In this document: positions 43,101 through 53,970 of the stretch, in pieces
Position numbering within the stretch: position 1 is the first letter of the stretch
Layout: each line of letters begins with the position of its first letter
Assembly: GCF_032854445.1 (NCBI RefSeq)
Contig: NC_088301.1
Coordinates: 29,804,402 to 29,868,401 of the forward strand
Reading direction: 5' to 3'
From: Liolophura sinensis
Taxonomy: Eukaryota; Mollusca; Polyplacophora; Chitonida; Chitonidae
Length of the DNA: 64,000 nucleotides
Translations under genes and position numbers: made by a program
Notes under the pieces: generated by a model
Databases searched by the model: none
What the model was told of the DNA's origin: nothing
What the model saw: the letters and a program-made list of their open reading frames with translations, nothing else

Positions 43101-46100
43101 TGCAGGTGTAAACTTAGGTGTTGTTGGTATAGCTCTATCTTACAAGGGATATAATCTTTAGTATGATAAAGAAAAGCTACAATCAAATAAAGAAACGTTC
43201 TTTGTATTGAAAGCCATGTAATGAAGGACCTTGGAATTTATGTTCATGTTAGTGTATTCTGACTAATTAAGGTATTTACTTGGCATCCATTATTTTATGG
43301 GTTTTTGTGAAAGCTTGTGTAAGAATGTCTTCTAATTTAAATGAAAATAAGTACGAGATAGATATATTTTGTTTCGTTGAATTTACAAGTTTGTCTACAC
43401 AATCTAGATTGTTGTATGATTGTACAGTTCAGATTGATACCCTTTCAGGGTCAGTAAAGTTATTTTTTTGAGAGTCCTGTTAACACGATAAGTTTATCAA
43501 ACTTACATTTTGTTGTGAGGAAGAACCTTATTGACTACCTTGACCCATTTTTCAAGTTCATTAGGGTCATTTAAAGTTCAGTTTTATAAAAGGCTTGTAA
43601 CATGATATCATTTGAAATTTGTAACTAATGTTTTCTAAATGTGTAAACCTGGGCATTTAGGTAAACCCTATGTAATTTCAATGTTCCATGAAATATTGAC
43701 GTTTCGGTGGTCTAATGGTTAGAGTGTTCGCTTCAAAGTCAGGAAACAGCAGGATCAAACCTGGATCGAGACATACCTGCCCAAAGACTTTAAAAATTGT
43801 ACTTGGTGCTGCCTCACTTGACGCTCAGTACTGAGAGGTTAGAGCAAGGACATAGGACTGGTTGGCCCAGTGTCAGTATAATGTGATTGGGTGGAGTGTT
43901 ATGTCTGGTGTGTCTGCCACTTCGGACGTGGCAGCACTTTGAAGGCATGGACTCGCCCTCCATAAGAAGACACAATATATGCATGTGACTGAAAAATTGT
44001 TAAGTGCAATGTTAAGCCCCAAGTATTCATTCATTCATTCCATGAACAGCCTAGGGGGCCTCTGTGGCTCGGTTGGTTAGCGCGCGAGTGCAGCGTAATG
44101 ACCCAGAAGCCTCTCACCAATGCTGTCGCTGTGAGTTCAAGTCGTGCTCATGTTGGCTTCCTTTCCAGCCGTATGTAACAGGGGAAGGTCTGACAACAAA
44201 CTGCGGATGGTCGTGTGTTTCTCCTGCCCTGTTTCATCCCACCATAATGCTGGCCGCCGTCGTATAAGTGAAATATTCTTGAGTACAGCGTAAAACACCA
44301 ATCAAATAAATAAATAAAATCAATAAATGAACAGTCGTTAGTCCTTCTGGCCATCCATCTGTTTTTCCTTCTACTCCTTTCTCGGTAAACACTTTATCTG
44401 TGGAACAGTTGAACTTAAGTTCACCAAACCTGTACCACCCTTACACTTATGGCGAAGAACCGTATTATAGTATCAGCAGCCTTGTCCTATTTTTCCCCAT
44501 TTGTTCAACTCCTTGTAAACTTTTTACTGCAAATTCATGTAGGTACATGTGTGTATGTAGAATTCAAATTGGATCCCTGCAGATGTAAAACTGTTCACCA
44601 TGTCAAGTAACATTGATGTACACACTCTACAGAACAAGTGTCTTTTTTTTTTTATTTATTTGATTGGTGTTTTACACTGTACTCAAGAATATTTCACTTA
44701 TGTGACAACGGCCAGCATTATGTTGAGAGGAAACTGGGCAGAGCCCGGTGAAAACCCATGCCCATCCGCAGGTTGCTGGCAGACCTTTCCACTTACGGCC
44801 GGAGAGGAAGCCTGAGTAAGACTTGAACTCATTACGCTGAGCTAGCTGAGCCACGGACTCCCCCATCATGTCTTTATTGACTTTATGTACTGTTACGTTG
44901 CAGATGAAGGGAGTGACAGCGAAGACAAAACCATCCCGCCTGCTGAAGTTGGAAAAGTGACAACAGAGAGACATGAAACAAGACAAACAAACCCTGACTC
45001 GCCCTCCAATACTCAAAAATCAACACCCCCACAAACTATGAAAGACTTATCAGAAACTTTTGCTAATGCAAACCCCAGTTCAAGTAATTTAAATGTCCAA
45101 AAGCCCAAGGGCACAACGGAAACATGTGGACCATCATCAACAGGAACGGTGAGTGAGAATTTGACCAAGGACATGCACCATGCAGCCACTGAAGAAACCA
45201 GTCAACCACAAGAACCAACTTGTGAGAGGAAGCCAGGCACAGTTACCTCCCCTAATGTGCCAGACAGTGGGAATCAGACAGCTGCAAAGGAATCGGGTGT
45301 TACACAGGGTAGTGGGAAGCAGGTAAAATCTGAGGAAAATGCGGTGTCAGATGAAGGCATTTCTGGAAAGCAGACGAAACCCACAGTGACATCTGCCACA
45401 GGTGACAAAGTGGCTGACACTGGGGTGAAAGTTGACTCTAAGACCCTGACTGAGCTTAAGATGAGGGAGAAAGGGGACATGGTGGTTGTGGGGTCAGGCT
45501 CATCTTCACCTGTCTCAGAGGCTAGTGCTAACGTCAAAAAAGGTATGTCCTTCTAATGTGCTGCTAGTGCTGAAGTTCTGCATATATAGATAGTTACATA
45601 AATGTAACTCTTATTTTGGGGGAAGAAAAGTATGTCCTGCTGATTTGCAAGTAGTGCTGAAATTCTGTGTAACTAGATAGCTGCATGAACGCACCATATC
45701 ACTCGAACCCTGGTTTGTCTTTTAACAATATGTTCGTGAGTTTCGAGTAATGTGATTTGGTATGGATTCCATATTAGAAGTTGGTTTATACACTGTAGAG
45801 TTACCAAGCACGTTAGAAAAAATGTCTGTTTCCACCCCTCTTCCGAAATAACTTTATTTGCGTTACATCAGTTGTTTGTCTTTTCTCTTAACAAAATAAC
45901 ATATCCCAGTTTAATGAATGTTTGATTATGATTACGATATTAATCTACAAGTCGGTAAATCAATTCATAAAGATTTGACCACTGTTAACAGCAAGTAGTG
46001 TGTATGAAACTGTGATGGGAGGTTGTTATTCGATAGGTTAATCTACATAGTCAGTATCCTTCTTTCTGCTAGGTAGCACTGGGAAAATTAGTTTAACTGT

Positions 46101-47563
46101 TATCTTGTATTTCAAGTACTACTCCCCTCCCCCCCCCCAAACCCAAGGAAAGTCTTGGTTTTTTGGTATGGTTTGAACAAACTTATGCCCAGTATATGTA
46201 GGTAGACTTTTCATTTTTTGTGTTTGTTTTGCCTCAAACTTATTTATCTATACCAGAACTTCATGGTGAAGTCCAAGGAATGGTTTCCTATGTAGAACAG
46301 ATGCTTTTTGGATTTGAGAAGTCCACATTTTTCGCACCGAAACTTTCCAAACTTTTCACTACAAGAACAGGAGATAAATAATGACCTTCTGGTCTTTGTT
46401 TTCTAGTGCTAATGTAAACTCATACTCAGGGGATGTAAATGAGCATTACTGTCATGCACTTACCTCCCCTTACTAAAGAAAGCACTTAAAGAGAAAAAAA
46501 AATTGCTAGGGGGTCTGCTCATAATTGCTAAGAATGCAAAACCAAAAATATTTCTCCACAAGATAACACTAACCTTTATTTTTATGAAAACCAGATCAAA
46601 AGTTTAAAAAGGAAATGTCAAATAACATGTGTAAAGCCATCCTGTTTGCTAACTTTGATTGCTGATGAATGTATGGATATGTCATTAGAGGCAGTGGCTG
46701 GAGAAGCAACAGATGAGGACTGGGAGGAAGACTTTGACATTGAGCTGACTGAGGAGGATATACGGCTGGCTGAGGAAGCAGCCAAAAAATACAAGTCGCC
46801 CGAAACTCTGGAGGACTTAGATTTGGTAAGTGATCAAGCTGTTCCATACCACATCTTGAAACATTTTCTCAGCCTTTTATGAAACGCTTAACATCTAAAG
46901 TGCTGTTTGCTTTGCTCACTTTACATCACTGCCACCACTAGACAAGCTGGATCTTTAGAGACTGTGCAATGCACGCAGGCATGTTTAGACATAGCCTCCT
47001 CAGGAGTGTCCACGCAGAATCAGTTAATCAGCATTTGTCCATAAAATTGTTTCAGGTATTGGTTAAAAGTATGCTATACACTCTTTAGAGTATATGTGTA
47101 TAAAGTATTATTAGAAACAAAGGTGGAGGCGAAGTGTTTGTGTTTTCTGACATCACTTCCTGTTTGATCACCATGATCCCAGTAACCTGGGTGTTGTTCA
47201 AGATTTCTGTACTAATGCTAGTGGTAGCGATGTAAACTGAAGAAAGAGGGATGTAAGGAGTATGGGTACGAGGAGGTTGTATAGTGATGAGAGGATATAG
47301 TGCTGGTACATGATTACAATGTGATGCTGTTGTATGATGGATGGACAGAAAAAAGCTATATCTGATAATTGTCTGTAAAGATGATCTCACCTGTAATATT
47401 ATATCATGACAAGACGTTCTCTTGTTACTGCTTATTGACATGTTCTGATGTTGTGCAGCTTTTCCTGGTGTTAATTACTGTGATATCCTGTCTGCAACTA
47501 CTTTGATATGAGCTGTGTATGTGTTTGTTTCAGATGGATGAAGAGGACTGGAATTGGGACTGA
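37140..47563 (+). CDS. BSDC1: BSD domain-containing protein 1 (9 exons, 488 residues)
   Basis: Nine exons with consistent phases give 488 residues. The start MAEG, the WWDGWL motif just after it, the central BSD domain (about residues 134-195; DFWARYFYKVHQLE), an acidic segment DEDWEEDFDIELTEED and the extreme C-terminus EEDWNWD all match the layout of animal BSDC1. The BSD fold (paired conserved F and W residues) occurs in synapse-associated and TFIIH proteins; the cellular role of BSDC1 is poorly defined. Residues about 221-433, all in exon 7, form a long Ser/Thr/Pro/Glu-rich, probably disordered linker. An in-frame ATG at 37125 could add five residues (MKINK); the 37140 start is preferred because MAEG is conserved and the context is strong (A at -3, G at +4). 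Confidence 0.93.
38362..38685 (+). mobile_element. SINE family B
   Basis: tRNA-like head (GGCCTGATGGTTTAAATAG box A; GGGATCAAACCCAG box B), GTACTTGTTGCTGCCTCGC, CAGTATAATGTGATTGGATG, GAAGACACAATACATGTAC. In BSDC1 intron 1. Confidence 0.82.
38686..38935 (+). mobile_element. Duplicated 3' part of SINE family B
   Basis: After about 120 bp of other sequence, CACAAGAAGACACAGTACAT recurs and is followed by the real 3' end (TGACTGAAACATTGTTAAG, CATTAAACCCCAAGCC, CATACATACATAC). Either an insertion split the copy at 38362 or two copies overlap. Confidence 0.6.
39091..39154 (+). CDS. BSDC1: BSDC1 exon 2
   Basis: NKQEETPGNWWDGWLQVAKDK, shown here as the Trp-rich N-terminal motif. Acceptor CAG, donor GTGAAG. 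A GTGGCG site 16 nt earlier could serve as a weak alternative donor but would break the phase. Confidence 0.87.
39262..39486 (+). mobile_element. SINE family A, partial head
   Basis: GACCCAGGAGCCTCTCACCA to CCAACCAAAGAAATAAATA. In BSDC1 intron 2, about 110 bp after exon 2. Confidence 0.85.
39794..39910 (+). CDS. BSDC1: BSDC1 exon 3
   Basis: Phase 0-0, starts STAALELVKKDLSEF, the conserved EL-KKDL-EF helix of BSDC1, and ends LQQTIQ. Donor GTCAGC. Confidence 0.92.
40904..41059 (+). CDS. BSDC1: BSDC1 exon 4
   Basis: Phase 0-0, MVKSGISSFLDGITRVL (matching the KKGLSDFLG-I-D-F helix) then a DDDPGDK loop. Donor GTATCT. Confidence 0.92.
41515..41685 (+). CDS. BSDC1: BSDC1 exon 5: first part of BSD domain
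   Basis: Phase 0-0. ARLTAIQLDPGTYC, then FDLECKKGDISEMLV and VRALYTKL, the region entering the BSD domain. Donor GTGAGA. Confidence 0.93.
41955..42035 (+). mobile_element. Possible SINE family A 3' remnant
   Basis: Only ATCTAAGTGAAAAGTTTTTA, AGTACAGCATTTAATGGACA and CCAATCA resemble the family A end. Confidence 0.4.
42701..42842 (+). CDS. BSDC1: BSDC1 exon 6: BSD domain core
   Basis: VPSEVSHADFWARYFYKVHQ carries the F-W-Y/F hallmark of BSD domains, followed by the basic helix LMKRAEQT. Ends in phase 1 at GTAAAG. Confidence 0.95.
43703..44040 (+). mobile_element. SINE family B, full length
   Basis: Head TCGGTGGTCTAATGGTTAG (box A) and AGGATCAAACCTGG (box B), body with CAGTATAATGTGATTGGGTG, 3' end GTGACTGAAAAATTGTTAAG then AGCCCCAAG and a (TTCA)n tail. 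In BSDC1 intron 6. Confidence 0.87.
44055..44328 (+). mobile_element. SINE family A, near full length
   Basis: GGCCTCTGTGGCTCGGTTGG head, GAGTTCAAGTCG box B, and a tail CAATCAAATAAATAAATAAA. Directly follows a family B SINE (43703-44040), so two SINEs are stacked in BSDC1 intron 6. Confidence 0.9.
44650..44860 (-). mobile_element. SINE family A, 5'-shortened head
   Basis: The tail and body are intact, but part of the head is missing. It ends 43 bp before BSDC1 exon 7. Confidence 0.88.
44904..45542 (+). CDS. BSDC1: BSDC1 exon 7: long disordered linker
   Basis: 639 nt, phase 1-1, starting DEGSDSEDKT and ending ANVKK. Dominated by S, T, P, E, K and G, with no recognisable domain. The acceptor lies 44 nt past a minus-strand SINE (44650-44860), so that SINE sits where branch-point and exon-definition signals normally lie. 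Donor GTATGT. Confidence 0.9.
45543..46688. other. BSDC1 intron 7 (1.1 kb)
   Basis: Holds a C-run at 46127-46138 and a possible alternative terminal exon at 46257-46381 (see findings). Otherwise nothing recognised. Confidence 0.45.
46689..46825 (+). CDS. BSDC1: BSDC1 exon 8: acidic C-terminal segment
   Basis: EAVAGEATDEDWEEDFDIEL then TEEDIRLAEEAAKKY, equal to the conserved DWEKDFD---TEEE block of BSDC1. Starts in phase 1, ends in phase 0 at GTAAGT. Confidence 0.92.
47534..47563 (+). CDS. BSDC1: BSDC1 exon 9: terminal coding part
   Basis: MDEEDWNWD and stop TGA; the DW--W- ending is typical of BSDC1. A clean pyrimidine-rich acceptor (TGTTTGTTTCAG) precedes it. Confidence 0.9.
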   Translation: MDEEDWNWD

Positions 47564-48097
47564 CAAGAGACTTCTGATGTGCATGGAGACACTTGTACAC
47601 AAGAGTCTCTGCACACCCGTACAGGCCATTGTTATACATGTACATATATATATATATATATGTAATCATCTGAATATGCGTCAAGGGCATAAACCCCCTT
47701 TAATACCTTGCATGGGAACGATCATTCCTTCCAGCAAACCAGGTGGTAGTAGTTTTTGAGCAGGGCTATTTAGACAGATCAGTGATTAAGTTCTGTTGTT
47801 GAATGAGGTGGTCGTCCAGCCAGTTTCTTACTGCTTTATACCTGTCTACATGTAGTGTCGAGCACGTACCTGATGTGCTTTTCTCGTTACTAATTTGTCA
47901 GGCAATGGTTTGAGGTCGTCAGTCCACTTATCCTTGTGAAAAAAAACCCCAAAAAACAAACAACCCAAAAAACTGATACATTGATGAAGAAATGGCTCTA
48001 CCTTAACAAATAGAAACAGTTCTAGTCTCTCACTGGTAAGTTAAGCTGGTCTCTTCTTGTAAGTTAAGCTATTGGAAGCTCAATGATTTTACTACCT

Positions 48098-48190
48098 GGG
48101 GACAGTTGTTCAAAAGCTAAGCCTTAATACCAGTGTCATCCTAATACAAAGTTATGCTGAAGGCATTATTCTGTGTCAACTGATAAAATG
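48098..48190. mobile_element. MITE end, one terminus only
   Basis: GGGGACAGTTGTTCAAAAGC followed by AGCCTTAATACCAGTGTCAT, matching the left end of the 27843 and 53971 elements. No right terminus was found before the next repeat. Confidence 0.5.
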
Positions 48191-48330
48191 GTACTTGTTG
48201 TGAAGCACTTAAACTGTCCAACCCAACCAATGTAGTTTTGTATCCTGAATCAAATTAATAATGTCCATAAATTGCATTGAAAGTTGCTCCTTATGCAAAA
48301 ACATGCAAAAAGGTTGAGGAATTAGGGTAA
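48160..48330 (+). repeat. Dispersed repeat E
   Basis: Shares ordered blocks with 35395-35605: TGTGAAGC-C-TAAA, CCAAC-CCAA-C-ATGT, AAATTGCATTGAAAGTT, AAAGGTTGAGGAATTAGGG. Nature unknown; may be a MITE, as copies at 20650 and 52186 lie in the opposite orientation. Confidence 0.6.
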
Positions 48331-48949
48331 TAGTGGGATTAAATCTTTTGAGCACTATGTTCTTTTGCATTCCAGAACTCCGGTCTGCCTAAAACTCTTT
48401 GACCCAAAGTTTCTTTGGGTTAGCTTCTCCGCAAATTTCTTTGATATTCCAGTTTGGCGGAGTTTACATTCTGCTTCAGTGTAATCCTCACTTGAAAATT
48501 TGTACTCAGGTTAGATGAGATAGGTTAATTGCCATGATCTGACATGGAGAGAGTATGCGGTCACACAGTAAAGTTTGACTGCTTAGTAGCTCTCCAGTTT
48601 GCTTCCGTACCAACGATTTTTCACCAACTTACAACCCTTCTGTGCTCTGGGAGAAAAACAATAATTGTTTGCTATTGAAATTCATGTGGGTTTCCTGTTT
48701 TCAGTGGATTTGTACTCTCATCATACCTAACCAGATAGGTGTCACTTTGGCAATGTTTACAAGTTTATGTTTAATCATTGCCCGTTACATTTCAGAGACA
48801 CCTCAATTTCTGTATAGTTAACTATCCTACTGGTACTCTGGCAGTACTGGTACTTTTCCCTACAGAAAAGAGCAAATTGTTTTCCACGATGTGAATGGAT
48901 ATATATGCACGTGTTATACATATAGGATGTTCTCATGTATGATTTATCA

Positions 48950-48974
48950 AATAAATGAAATAAACAGTAATAAA
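48950..48974 (+). terminator. Cluster of polyadenylation signals
   Basis: AATAAA occurs at 48950-48955, 48959-48964 and 48969-48974, on the sense strand about 1.4 kb after the BSDC1 stop and before any other gene. This makes it the best candidate poly(A) region. Confidence 0.5.
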
Positions 48975-49387
48975 ATAATTAACATTTTTTAATAAGTAAT
49001 CTTTACATCTTCCAGTTTTTATGAACATCTGTTGCGTGAACATTGATATATGTTTATATACATAGGGAAGCTGTGGATTCCAAAATTGATTATAGAGGTA
49101 ATCTGCTGTGCTTTCCTGCCATTACCTGCGAGCTTTTCGTAGCTTCGTGATACGGCATCATGGACTTGCTACAGTAGTCCACTCTATTGTCTGTGCATGG
49201 CCTATGTGATTGTGTCACGTTGATTAATACTGTGATATATGCTTTGTGTTAATATATCTTGTTACTTTCTGTTTTATGGAATCTGGTCTTAAAGTAGTAT
49301 ACATGCACATGTAGTTTGTGTGTGAGTTTAACTGAAAATGTTAGTTAGGTTTCCTCAGTGTATTGTATGAAATGTGTAGATTATTTG

Positions 49388-50228
49388 TTCACTCGTTCAG
49401 CATACCTGACAATGACAACATGTTCACACATTAAGCATACCTGACAATGACAGCAATGTTCACACAGTCAGCATACATAACAATGACAACATGTTCACAC
49501 ATTCAGCGTACCTGACAATGACAACATGTTCACACATTCAGCGTACGTGACAATGACAACATATTCACACATTCAGCATACCTAACAATGACAACATGTT
49601 CACACATTCAGCGTACCTGACAATGACATGTTCACACATTCAGCATAAATAGCAATGACAACATGTTCACACATTAAGCGTACCTGACAATGACAACATG
49701 TTCACACATTAAGCTTACCTGACAATGACAACATGTTCACACATTAAGCGTACGTGGCAATGACAACATCTTCACACAGTCAGCATACCTAACAATGACA
49801 ACATCTTCACACATTCAGCGTACCTGACAATGACATGTTCACACATTCAGCGTACCTGACAATGACATGTTCACACATTCAGCTTAACTGACAATGACAA
49901 CATGTTCACACAGTCAGCATAAATAGCAATGACAACATGTTCATACATTAAGCGTACCTGACAATGACAACATGTTCACACATTCAGCGTACCTGACAAT
50001 GACATGTTCACACATTCAGCTTAACTGACAATGACAACATGTTCACACAGTCAGCATAAATAGCAATGACAACATGTTCATACATTCAGCGTACCTGACA
50101 ATGACAACATGTTCACACATTCAGCTTACCAGACAGTGACAACATGTTCACACATTAAGCGTACGTGACAATGACAACATGTTCACACATTCAGCATACA
50201 TAACAATGACAGCAATGTTCACACATTT
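49388..50228. repeat. 35-bp tandem array, about 24-25 copies, downstream of BSDC1
   Basis: The core is TGACAATGACAACATGTTCA followed by CACATTCAGCGTACC. Some units lack ACAAC (30 bp), and the combination of short and long units recurs in order, hinting at duplication of blocks larger than one unit. Not coding on either strand. Confidence 0.95.
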
Positions 50229-50680
50229 ATACTATATACAGTATTACTCAGTTAAGTATACCAAATTTTCACTGTAGACAGATATGCCACAAACAATTTG
50301 TCTGTAATGCTGTTATTCAGAGTAAATGAAAATTTGCTGAATCTGTAATGCCTTAGTGCTTTAAAGTGAAGTTACTTCGAAACACGTACAGTGGTGGTGG
50401 CCTTCGTGCATAACCTGCATCTAAGGGCAGATAACTATAGCAATGCTTTCTGATGGACAGTTTTTCTGATATAATCACAACATCTGGCTTATCAAACTCA
50501 TTCATACACATATTTAACATTTATTTGATTGGTTAGTTGAGTTATTATGGTAATTAACCATGCACATGAGGTTGTAAATAAATACATATTAATATACCTA
50601 CCAGTGGTTCTGGAATTCACACCTATGTGTTGTGGTTATTGTTGCTGATATGAATTTAAATACATGTATTATTTCTACAG

Positions 50681-50838
50681 GACCCTGCCTGTATGTGAGA
50701 AGGTCTGCCAGCAACCTGCAGAGGGTCGTAGTTTTCCCCTGGGCTCTGCCCGGTTTCCTCCCACCATAATGCTGGCCGCCATTGTATAAGTGAAATATTC
50801 TTGAGTACTGCGTAGAGCAGGAATCAAATAAATAAAAC
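50681..50838 (+). mobile_element. SINE family A, 3' half
   Basis: From GACCCTGCCTGTATGTGAG to GAATCAAATAAATAAAA; body motifs intact. Confidence 0.85.
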
Positions 50839-51767
50839 AAATCTACACGACCTGGAGTCAAACTCTTAGTGTCCTGGTGTTAAATGTACCGAGACATGTC
50901 GTTGATATGATAGGGACATTTGGTATCACATTCTTTTGCATATGATGCTCACAACTTCCTGCACATGGTTTAAAATATTTATGTGAACCTATGTACATAT
51001 ATGTGACAGGGTGAAACAATACAAGGGCCCTCACTCAGATGGATTAGGTGCTGGCTTGCTACAACTGTGAGCTTACTTTCTCAAATAGAGTTGTCGTGAC
51101 TTCATATACTGAAAAATTAGCGTTAAAGCACCAATATGATCCTACAAAAAAAGGCATTACAAGAGTCCAAGTTATGTCTGCCACAGCTAAGTGTAGAAAT
51201 TCCCACCCAACAGACCAAGAGGAAAATGCTGGGCATTTCTGTCCTGTCTGGCAATTGGGGAAAATCGCTCAATAAAAACTGGGTAAAGATCCTGGGCAAT
51301 TTTTAATGGACAGGTCCATTTAGTCCAAGGCCAACATCTACACAAAGTTTCCAACCTTTGCATAAAAAATCATGCATAACTTTTTCTGTAGAGTTGCTGA
51401 AAGACAGGCAAACAAAGTAACATTGGCAAAAATATTGCTTTGGCAGAGGTAATGCATAGAACAATACAGAAGCAACAGCTCATGTCCAAACAAATGAAAG
51501 GCTAGAGCCTGGTACCACCCGGCAGTACTGTCCCCATGTATTGTATTCCTATGATCAGTGCTTGTTCGAATTCTGTATAGGGCATACCAGTATATGTTAA
51601 CGCACACTCCTTTTTTTGCCTGGGCATTTTGGCACATCTAGGGTGTATTTCCTTGCCAGGCACACGGTACAGTTTGGAAAAGAGCACACACTGGTACGCC
51701 GTTTTGTCTGCTGTGAACTAAGGTGTTGAAGATGAATAGCCTACTAATTCTCCACTTATTGTGTATA

Positions 51768-51908
51768 GCAGGTCACCCTGGCTTCCTCTCCGGTCCTATG
51801 TGGGAAGAGAGGCTCTGCCCCATTTCCTCCCACCATAACGCTGGCCGCCGTCATAGTAGTGAACTATTCTTGTGCACGACGTAAAACACCAATCAAACAA
51901 ATAAATTC
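51768..51908 (+). mobile_element. SINE family A, internally deleted
   Basis: CTGGCTTCCTCTCCGGTCCT joins directly to GGCTCTGCCCCATTTCCTCC, skipping the middle of the body; ends CACCAATCAAACAAATAAAT. Confidence 0.8.
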
Positions 51909-53541
51909 TTTATTTATGGGCATTTCCACTGAGCGTCTTGTGGGATGGTTGCTCAACATTAGTAGGTCTACTAAAGCGTCAAGTTCCACATACCATCCGT
52001 AACCGTAGACGAGCCTTCCAGTTTGATAAAAACAAGACACACTTCCAAAAGACCCTAAACGCCAGTTATGTGGGGAAATCATCAGTTTCCAATGATGAAT
52101 GGAAGACGGACGACATTCTATGCATAATTAACACACAGTTCAACTAGTACACACATACATGTATGTGTGTTATGTCAAGAGACAGTTACCCTATTTCCTC
52201 AACCTTTAGGCACCATCTATGCACATTTTAAACTTGATCTACTACAAATTTATTACATTTTTGGGGTTGGCCAATTTCAGGGTTTCACAGAAGCATAATT
52301 TTATCGTTTACACATAACAAAGCCCTCACAATATTCATATATAACCATCTAGCATACCTGCCATATGGTGAAGAATTACGGTAATCTTTTCCTCAGTTTG
52401 CCAAACTAAGAGTTAACTATTTAAGCCTGTAGACCCAAAGCATGCATGATTGGCTAGCAGAGCTTGGTATGTACCCACTGGCAGTAAGGATGATGATGTT
52501 TATGTTTAGATACTGACGGAAGCTTAGATAATATCCATCAAACTCATCTAAACCTCTAATTGTCCAAATGTCACCTGGGCTGACTGCCATTACGTTTCAA
52601 TAAATTAAAATATTAATGCGACAAACAACAAGTTTGCCAGTTTAAGACAAAATTTGTATGGATGTCACGACAGAAGGAGGGAGTCAATGGACATTAGTAA
52701 TGTCAAACGTGACAATTACGTTTGTTTGACTACATGTACATATTTTTCAACAATAAAAAAAAAACGCCACAGACCGGCACTTTTATAAAATAAATGCTTC
52801 ACTGAGTTCTTAGTGTGTACTAGGAGGATATGTCATTTAAGTTTAAGCAGCTTATCACTCGTATGGCGGAGAGGTTTGTTAGTTCTTGGTAAATGGCACT
52901 CTGCACAGGGAAAGTTGTGCCAGCTATAAGCTGGCAAAGTGAGTTGTTACCTCATAAGGATCAGCTTACCTGCTTGACATATACGAGAGTTTTGAGCTAA
53001 TTGTCCAACTACTCATTTAACCTATACATGTAACGTTTCTGCATTCGTTTTACTAATTCTGGATACGAGTTATTTGTAACGTTAAAGGACGTACCAGTGT
53101 CGTTGTACATGTTACGTTTTACATGTCGAGTACTCTACGTGTCTTCTACCTCCAAGGTTGGAAATTTGAATCCAGCTGCTCCTAGACTGGTCTTTGTGAA
53201 TAGTAAGGTCACCCATTACTAGAGACGTGGATTCCTTTCAGTGCAAGGCTTCGCTGTCTTTTCGCAGGTCCACAGCTCGGGATATAATGTCTCGTAAAAG
53301 TAAAAGCCCAAAACCAAAATTGTTGAAAGCCTGACAGTGACCAGTGGAGCCGATTTTTTCTTATTAAAAACTTAAAGTGCCTGTTTTTATAGGTTAAGTC
53401 ACACCAGGCGCTGGTTCATTCTCAGCTTCTCCAGACAGGAAATTAATCTTCAAGATTCTTTGGCCCTCAAAGTTCGTGCGCCTTGACTGCAAAAAGGCTT
53501 GGCCGAAGGCGCTAGAGTATAAAACCGCGTACATGTTCTTA

Positions 53542-53964
53542 CATGAAGGATGTTGAGGGTCATGCACGAGTCTTCCACGAATGATTTTCATGAAGGATGT
53601 CGAGAATCATGCAGGAGTCTTCCACGAATGTTATACATGAAGGATGTTGAGGGTCATGCGCGTGTCTTCCACGAATGATTTTCATGAAGGATGTCGAGAA
53701 TCATGCAGGAGTCTTCCACGAATGTTATACATGAAGGATGTTGAGGGTCATGCACGTGTCTTCCACGAATGTTATACATGAAGGATGTCGAGAATCATGC
53801 ACGAGTCTTCCACGAATGTTATACATGAAGGATGTTGAGGGTCATGCACGTGTCTTCCACGAATGTTATACATGAAGGATGTTGAGGGTCATGCACGTGT
53901 CTTCCACGAATGTTACACATGAAGGATGTTGAGGGTCATGCACGTGTCTTCCACGAATGATATA
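53542..53964. repeat. 47-bp tandem array, 9 copies
   Basis: CATGAAGG starts at 53542, 53589, 53636, 53683, 53730, 53777, 53824, 53871 and 53918. Two unit types (GTTGAGGGTCATGCACGTG and GTCGAGAATCATGCAGGAG) alternate in the first half; the second half is mostly the first type. The first type contains the palindromic E-box CACGTG. Confidence 0.95.
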
Positions 53965-53970
53965 CAACTA

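Larger units (their letters stand above)
47564..48980 (+). other. BSDC1: Probable BSDC1 3' UTR
   Basis: No coding signal is seen between the stop codon and a cluster of three AATAAA hexamers at 48950-48974. The stretch includes a short TA microsatellite (47648-47662), a MITE end at 48098 and a dispersed repeat at 48160-48330, which would be carried in the transcript if this end is right. Confidence 0.5.
50229..53541. other. Intergenic, between the 35-bp and 47-bp arrays
   Basis: Two family A SINE copies and a repeat E fragment (52186-52275); no gene was recognised. The ORFs at 51048-51275 and 51338-51637 have no known motif, start context or exon support. Confidence 0.45.

Noticed and set aside
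44672-45016. 114-codon minus-strand ORF and other ORFs over SINE copies (2120, 8600, 50598)
   Set aside because: They translate conserved SINE bodies, which recur as the same peptide-like strings at each copy.
45274-45537. 87-codon minus-strand ORF
   Set aside because: Antisense shadow of BSDC1 exon 7, whose codon bias keeps the opposite strand open.
49388-50228. CRISPR-like regular repeats (also at 53542, 6688 and 14032)
   Set aside because: Units are contiguous tandem copies without unique spacers, and the genome is eukaryotic.
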